Below are positions 57,545 to 64,000 of a stretch of 64,000 nt of DNA, in pieces; within the stretch, counting starts at the first letter, position 1, and each line of letters begins with the position of its first letter. The stretch is from Acorus gramineus (taxonomy: Eukaryota > Streptophyta > Magnoliopsida > Acorales > Acoraceae): NCBI GenBank assembly GCA_030737835.1, contig CM060853.1, positions 496,001-560,000 of the forward strand. The letters are read 5' to 3'. The position numbers were made by a program, and so were the translations under genes. The notes beneath the pieces were generated by a model that was given only the letters and a program-made list of their open reading frames with translations, was not told the origin of the DNA and ran no database searches.

Positions 57545-60500
57545 TGTTATATATGTGTCACTTTTTGCCTTCTGGTCACCATTGGAGCATTCTGGCAGTT
57601 TTTTAACTTTTTCTTTTTCGATCGGAACCGCTAAAATTTTGAACTTTTGGCTATCATCCTGAGCTTGAGGACTCCGATTGAAAATCTAACTGCATATTAT
57701 GTGTCCTGGTGCCATTTCAAGCCACTCACGAAAATTTCATCGAATTCTGATAACGTTTCAGAATTTCACAGTTCTGAATCGTATCCGGGTTTTGACCAAG
57801 CGAAAAGTCATTGGGAGACTTGACTTGGTCAAAATCTTTTGTTTTCTAGTGTGGTTGGGTTGACTAGAGTCAAAGATCAACTAAACCTAACTTAACCTAA
57901 TTAAACCTAAGTGTAAGTGAGTGGTGAGTGTGTGAGTGGCTAAGTGTGTCTGTGTGTGCCCCTTTAAGTCCACGCCCAAGAATAGTATCCCCTCCCATTC
58001 ATCTTCTTCTCCACCTCTCTCAAGCTCTCTCACCTTCTCTCTTTTTTCCACCATTTGATCTAGCTAGGGTGGTTAAAAAGAAAAGCCATTGAAGGAGAAA
58101 AGGAAGGTATTGTCCCGATCTATCCTTCCATGGTCTCGGTTTTGATTTCCCCCTTATGTAACCTCCTCTCTTACCTCCTTTTCTCCTCTGTTTTCAGCCC
58201 CTCTTAGGCTGAGAAGAGGTCTTGGTAGTGGTGGTCTTGGTGGTGGCAAATCGGTGCGCGAAGGGCGTCCGTTATCCCTCCTTTCCTTTCCTCCCTTGGG
58301 TAAGCTTTCTTCCTCCTTTTTCTTGTGTAGATGCTTGATTAGGATGTGTTTTTGGGTATGGATGGTTTGGATGTGTGTTAGGGGTGTGGGAAGGCTGAGT
58401 TTTGGTGGAGGGTTTGGCTCGGGCGCGCGTGCGGGGTCATCCGCGCGTGCGCGCGAGTCTGCGCGCGCAGGCAGAGCAGGCGCGCGCTGTCGGGGGCGCT
58501 GGGCGAGTGCGCGCGTACGCGCTGGCGCACGGGCGTGCAAGCGAGCGTGCGCGTGGAGCGCTGCGCAGGGGCGCAGTGCGTGCGGTGTGCGCAGAGGTGC
58601 ACGCGGGGTGCTGCGCAGGGGCGCAGTACGCGCGGGTAGGCGCAGGGCTGGACGCGCGATGGGCGCGGGCGCGCGTGAGCGTGCGCACGAGCGTGCGGCG
58701 TGTCTGGGCGAGTGGGCAGGGGCGCGGCAGCGCGCCTGGGAGCGAGGGCTGGGGCGCGGCAATGTGCCCGGGGCGCGGGGCTGCGTGCGTGCGTGCACAC
58801 CCGTGCGCATGCGTGCGGGTGGCCGTGCGCATGGCTGCCCGGGGGTGCGGGAATGTGTCGGGGCACTCGGACTCGCTTGCGTACGGGCTCGTATGCATGG
58901 TTGTCCGAGTGTTGGGTATTTCTATCGTATTTCTTGCGTATTTGTGTATTTTACTCACCATTTTGGTTTCCCATGTCTTGCAGATCTTGACGGGCGATCA
59001 CGCGATGACCCGGGTATTGGTGAGTGGGACAATCCAACCCAGTTGGGAGGCGTTCGATGCACGTAGGCGTGCATTGCCCTCCCCTAGGGCACCATAATTG
59101 CATATTAGATAGTATTAATTGTAAACTATGCATGCATGATTATTGTCACGCCCCAGGGCGGCCGTCCCCGGGATGCGGCAAGCGTATACATGATATCAGC
59201 AGTCAATACAGGAGATCAATAGCATACCATAAACAACAGCTAAAAAGATAACACAGACAACAAAGAGGCTGACATGATGTATACACAGATAGCGGAAGCT
59301 AAAAAGACTGAATCTGTAATCCAAAAACATACTACAGACTCGATACATAATCATATGTCCTGTGAGAGCCAATATACACACATACATCCAAATATAATCC
59401 AAACTGGGTGCCCAAGCACAGAAATATATACATACAATAAAAGGAAGGATGCTGATGGCCTCAAAACTCGAGGGACGTGGTGCTACTCCGCTACTGGTGT
59501 AGTCGCTCGGGAAGCTCCTCCTTCAAGTCCGCCTCGGTAATCACTGGAGAAAAATATTATGCGAGGGGTGAGCCACACGCTCAGTGAATAGCACTACCCA
59601 TGCACCACAATTAATAGCAAAAGCCTCAAAGTGGCATAATCAACACAAATCCAGTGGGTCGCTACATCGCCGAACCACCACCACACCCTCACCCTCACCC
59701 CTCAATAGGTGACAAAGGGTATTGGGACTTAATAGGCTGATAATCATCCTTACACAATCCTGTGGGTCGCCACATCGCCGGCCCACCACACCCTCACCCT
59801 CACCCCTCAATAGGTGACATAGGCTCTTGGGACTGACTAGGCTGTTGGTCACCCTTGGTCCACCGATAGTCTCTCCCCACTCCGTAGGCCGTTTGGCCAC
59901 TCTCACGTTCAGCACAGTCCGAAACCAAATCAGGAGGTGCCTACTGATGGGAGCCCCTGCACGGGACGACCTTTCTAACGCTGAGGTAGTCTCTACATGG
60001 ATCCAACGAAGGGAACAGAACAGCCTATCCATCGCATATGATCCACTCGGATCCGCTGACAACACATCTCTACAACTCTAATGTCTTGAATTCTTCAGAA
60101 TTCCTCCAGCGCGCATAACCAAGATGCGGGGAATACATAAGATAATATGAGGAAAAGAAACCTTGGGAGGCAACCTGAGGTCCCGATATAGGACATCCCG
60201 CCAACCAAACAAGGAACACGGAGTACCCTAGCCCGGGTCTCAATGTTGACCTCGCAAGGCCCCCTTAATATTCCCCAAGGCATGCTAAAAATATCTTAAG
60301 TCTGCATTTAATTTAATAAATCAAACTAATAGGACGCATGCATAGGTCGAGGCTTTCCTAGCATGATAACAAGGTGACAGGATGCACGGCTCATACACAT
60401 ATCCTAAGGGTGCAAGTCCCTAACATACAAGTCTAGGGTGGCATGCATTCTACACACTAATCATGCTTGCATGGATTACATATAACAAGTTAATATTAAC

Positions 60501-63375
60501 TATGCTGCCCCAGGGGAGGACGGTATACGCCCAAGTGCATATAGCGCCTCCCAACTGGGTTGGGTTGTCCCACTCACCGGTAACCGGGTCGTCGCGCGAT
60601 CGTCCGTCAAGATCTGCAAGACAGGGTAATCAACCCGGTGAGTAAAATACACAAATACTACAAAATACTCATAAAATACACAAATAATACCCAACACTCG
60701 GGCAAACGTACATACGGCCCGTACGCACGCTAGCCCGAGCACCCCGACTCACTCCCGCACCCTCGGGCAGCCACCCGCACGGCCACCCGCCCCGGCACAC
60801 CGCCGCGCTCCAGCCCGCGCGCCCAGGCGCACTGCCGAGCCCCTGCCCGCACGCCAGGACACGCCGCCGAGCACCCCGGGTGCACCACGCGCCTGCTGCG
60901 CCCCAGCGCAGCAACCCGCGCGCACACTGCACGCCCTGCGCCCAGCTCCTCGCCCCGCGCGCACCACCGCTCGCCTAATCGCGCCCTCGCCTCGCTCCAC
61001 GCGGACCCCGCGCGCACCACCGGCTCGCCCAACACCCCATCGCCTCGCCGCACGCGTACAGCGCGCCTGCGCCTCTGCGTAGCGCTCCGCGCGCACGCCC
61101 CTGCACGGTGCCCTGCGCGCAGCACCCCAGCGCCCACGACCAGCGTCCAGCACACCCGCGCCCAGCGCCTAGCACACGCGCCCAGCACGCCCTCCAGCTC
61201 CACCCAAGCGCACGCCCGCGCGCACATCCACGCTCACGCGCGCGCGCGCCCTGCCAGCTGCTCTGCCTGCTGCGCTGCTTGCTGCCTGTGCTGCCTGTGC
61301 TGCCATCTTGCCCGAGACAGTCAACCACCCTGTCCGAGCCACCCTACCACCCCCCACCGGCCACCAATGGCCTCCAACCGCCCCCAACCACCACCGACAG
61401 CCACCAGCCGCCACCACACACCCAAAAACATCCCCTAACATGCATCTAAACATGGAAAAGAAGGAAAGAACCCTTACCCAAGGAAAGGAGAGGAAAGGAA
61501 GGGAACCGGAAGCTCTTCGTGCACCGAAACGCCTCCCCAAAGCCCTCCACCACCAAGGTCTCTTCCCACCTTCAAAGGGGCTGAAATCTGAGGAGAAAAG
61601 AGGGTGTGAGGAGGGGCTAAACACACCGGAATTCGAATCCGAAACTACCGGTGGATAGATCGGGACCGGATCTAACCTTTCTATTCTTTGGTTTTTTTGT
61701 TTTGACCCCTAGAGCTAGGTCAAAAGGTGGTTTCAAAGAGAGGGAAGAGAGAGGGATTGCTCGGAGAAGAAGATGAATAGGGGGATATGTTGTCGTGGGA
61801 TTTCTTTATAACTACACCCATCCCACACATACTCACACCCCTAATTAGTGAAAAAAAAATTAGGCTAAGCTAGGATTAGGGGGGATTTAAGTGAGTCTAA
61901 GAGCAATTTGACCTAAGTCAACTCAACCACACAAAAGGACAAAAGAGTTGACCAAGTCATGGGCCCACATTGACCAAGTCAAGTCTCCCAATGACTTCTC
62001 GCTCGGTCAAAACCCGGATACGCCCCGGAACTGTGAAATTCTGAAACGTTACCGGAATTCGATGAAATTTTTGTGAGTGGCTTAAAATGGCACCAGGACA
62101 CATAATATGCAGTTAGATTTTCAATCGGAGTCCTCAAGCTCAGGACGATAGCTAACAGTCCAAAATTTTAGCGGTTCCGATCGAAAAACGAAAAAACTCA
62201 AAAACTGCCAGAATGCTCCAATGGTTACCATAAGGCTAAAAAGTGACACATATATAACAATTATTATGTAGTATCCATGCCACCCTAGGCCTTGCATGTT
62301 AGGGATATGCACCCTTATGATATGTGTAAAGGCCCAAGCATCCTGATACCATGTTTTCATGCTAGGGAAGCCTCGACCTACGCATGCGTCCCATTTAGTT
62401 TAATTTATTTAAATCAAATGTGAGTTTTGTAATTAGCATGCCTTAGAGAATATTATAACCTTGTGGTTATAATATATGCTTCCCCACATCTTAGTTATGC
62501 GCCCTGGAGGAATTCTGAAGAATTCATGACATTAGTAGAGTTGCAATCGGTGTCGGCGGATCCAAGTGGATCGTATCCGTGTGGGTAGGCTGTTTCTCTT
62601 CCCTTCGTTGGATCCGTGTAGGGACTCCTCAGCGTTAGACAGGCCGTCCTGACAGAGGGCTCCCATCAGTAGGTACCTCCTGATTTTGTTTCGGGCTGTG
62701 CTGAATCGTGGGAGTAGACCAGGCGAGCTACGGAGTGGAGGAGGGACTACCGGTGGACCAAGGGTGATTAACAGCCTAGTCAGTCCCAAAAGACCATGTT
62801 ACCAGTTTGAGGGTGAGGGTGAGGGTGTGGTGGGTCGGCGATGTAGCGACCCATTGGATTGTGTAGTTGTTGCCACTTAGAGGCTATAAATGATTTGAGG
62901 TTAATATGAATTGTGATGCATGGGTTGTGCTATTCACTGAGCGTGTGGCTCACCCCTCGCATATATTTTTCTCCAGTGATATCTGAGTCGGATCTGAAGG
63001 AGGAGCTCCCCGAGGCACATCAGCAGTAGCGGAGCAGCGTCACGTTCTGCGTGTGAGAGGCCGTCAGCACCCCCCCTTTGATTGTATGTATTGTATTCCG
63101 TGCTTGGGTACACGTTTGTATTATATTTGGATGTCGTGTATATATTGGCTCTCACAGGACAGTAGTTGATTATGTATCGAGTCTGTAATATGTCTTTGAA
63201 TTACAGATTTAGTTTTTTAGCTTCTGCTATTTGTGTATATATCATGTCAGCCTCATTGTTGTCTGTGTTGTCATTTTTGATGTTGTTTAGAGTATGTTAT
63301 TGACCTCCTGTATAGACTGCTGATATCATATATACCATTGCCGCGTCTCGGGGACGGCCGCCCTGGGGCGTGACA
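57545..63375 (+). mobile_element. S5: solo family A LTR, split by S6
   Basis: Starts TGTTATATATG and ends GGGGCGTGACA. Flanks are CCAGC (57540-57544) and TCAGC (63376-63380), a target duplication with one substitution; other family B copies have TCAGC at this site. Blocks are 57545-59143 and 62265-63375, net about 2.71 kb, similar to S1. Island 2 is at 58984-59019 (LDGRSRDDPGI plus g) and island 3 at 62977-63029 (VISESDLKEELPEAHQQ, stop). A TTGAC-rich segment is at about 57795-57880. Confidence 0.88.
59144..62259 (-). mobile_element. S6: solo family A LTR
   Basis: Starts TGTCACGCCCC and ends TATATAACA, with direct duplication ATTAT (59139-59143 and 62260-62264). It is 3116 bp without internal region. 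Island 3 is at 59491-59543 (VITEADLKEELPERLHQ, stop) and island 2 at 60578-60613 (LDGRSRDDPVT plus g), in phase. W-box cores are at about 61907-62015. It closely resembles the E2 LTRs. Confidence 0.93.
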
Positions 63376-63668
63376 TCAGCAGTTTTAGAGTCATTGTATA
63401 TATTGTAAATCGTGCATGTGGCACAGGTTGTATTTTCTTTGGTCTAGACTTGGCTCTCACAGGATAGTGATTGTGTGTTCGAGTCTGTAATAATGTTTTT
63501 GGTTTTCAGACATTGTTCATATATTATGCTTTCGCTTTTCAGTCAGTTGTCATTATCCTTGCTTTGCCACCTTGTGTGTTGTTGTTGGAGCCTTTATTTG
63601 AACTCAGGTATTGATAGCTGATATTTATTATTGCCACGTCTCGGGGACGGCCGCCCTGGGGCGTGACA

Positions 63669-64000
63669 TGACCCCCCTTGTGTCTGAGCGACGCAACATG
63701 TGGGAGTACAGTAGTATTCGATATCTCGATAAGTGATTATCGAGAGTAGTTGTTTCTCCATTGGGTTCGCTTTGCGAACATGGAATGTTTACTCCCAATG
63801 TCATCCGTGTTGAAGAGGGCCGGGTTGTAGCTGTCCTAACAGAGGGCTCCCATCCGTAGGTACCACCGATGCGTTCGGGAGCGTACTGATCGTGGGAGTG
63901 TACCAGGTAGAGGCTACCCAGGAGAGGGTTAACGAATGATATTGCGAGCGTGGAATCGTTCTCCCCTTTGTTGGATCCGATGTAGGAACTTTCTGGCATT
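63669..64000 (+). mobile_element. Family B LTR segment continuing past the window (probably B2)
   Basis: Resembles 56545-56880 of B3, starting TGTCTGAGCGACGCAACATG and including the GAGGGCTCCCATCCGTAGGT motif. Orientation and content fit a continuation of the family B LTR that begins at 38186, with about 480 bp missing. Confidence 0.65.

Larger units (their letters stand above)
40191..63668 (+). mobile_element. B3: family B LTR, 5'-truncated, split by S4 and S5
   Basis: Blocks 40191-41347, 56031-57544 and 63376-63668. It begins within the leader/exon-like region (compare about 38745) and ends GGGGCGTGACA at 63668. The U3 and early leader are missing. Beyond its right end the sequence is again family B LTR (TGTCTGAGCGACGCAAC), so B3 was inserted into another family B LTR; TGACC at 63669 is the likely target site, but the left copy is lost. 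Confidence 0.75.

Overview
This window is plant repeat DNA, most likely from a large-genome seed plant. It is almost entirely a nested stack of Ty3/gypsy LTR retrotransposons of the chromovirus Tekay (Del) type. The lineage call rests on a gag starting [11 protein letters not shown], a DSGATHSF protease, a FIDD reverse transcriptase, an integrase that ends in a chromodomain, and a primer-binding site matching the 3' end of initiator tRNA-Met. No rRNA, tRNA, CRISPR or convincing host gene was seen. All comparisons were made by eye between copies inside the window.

Two LTR families dominate, and both are unusually long. Family A (starts TGTTATATATGTG, ends GCGTGACA) is about 2.7-3.5 kb. Family B (starts TGTTATGCCTGTG, ends GTGTGACA/GCGTGACA) is about 3.6 kb. 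Each LTR contains a U3 core, a TATA-like box, a CT-rich leader, a GC-rich and CpG-rich block, and exon-like islands bounded by good splice signals. Most insertions are dated relative to each other by 5-bp target-site duplications (TSDs) read directly from the sequence.

Layout. Region 1 (1-24019) is a degenerate family B element (B1): partial 5' LTR 4152-5390, decayed interior 5391-8119, and a 3' LTR 8120-24019. That 3' LTR is split by E1 (8672-18229, TSD GTGTG, two 3.36-kb LTRs, internally deleted) and by solo LTR S1 (18640-21405, TSD ATGCA). The left edge (1-4151) holds a family A LTR with PBS and a gag stub fused to a piece of an opposite-strand family A LTR. Region 2 (24020-38185) is AT-richer and older, with minus-strand fragments of Tat-like gypsy elements, a possible divergent LTR, and solo LTRs S2 (28489-31848, TSD GTTCT) and S3 (32901-36406, TSD GTCAT/GTCGT). 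Region 3 (38186-64000) is the deepest nest. A family B LTR (B2) precedes, and probably surrounds, a second one (B3, 40191-63668). B3 contains solo B LTR S4 (41348-56025, TSD GTAGC), and S4 contains the structurally complete element E2 (43000-54080, minus strand, TSD GCTTT). B3 also contains solo A LTR S5 (57545-63375), which contains solo A LTR S6 (59144-62259, TSD ATTAT).

E2 is the only copy with all gag-pol domains, but single-base frameshifts split its reading frame. The most interesting signal is inside the LTRs. Conserved splice-site-bounded islands keep a common reading phase across two exons (LDGRSRDDP then VITESDLKEELPEGLQQ and a stop) in most family A copies. In B3 the intron alone has been replaced while the exons remain. 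The U3 part is also modular: W-box arrays are present or absent, a core promoter is duplicated, and one copy carries an entirely different U3.
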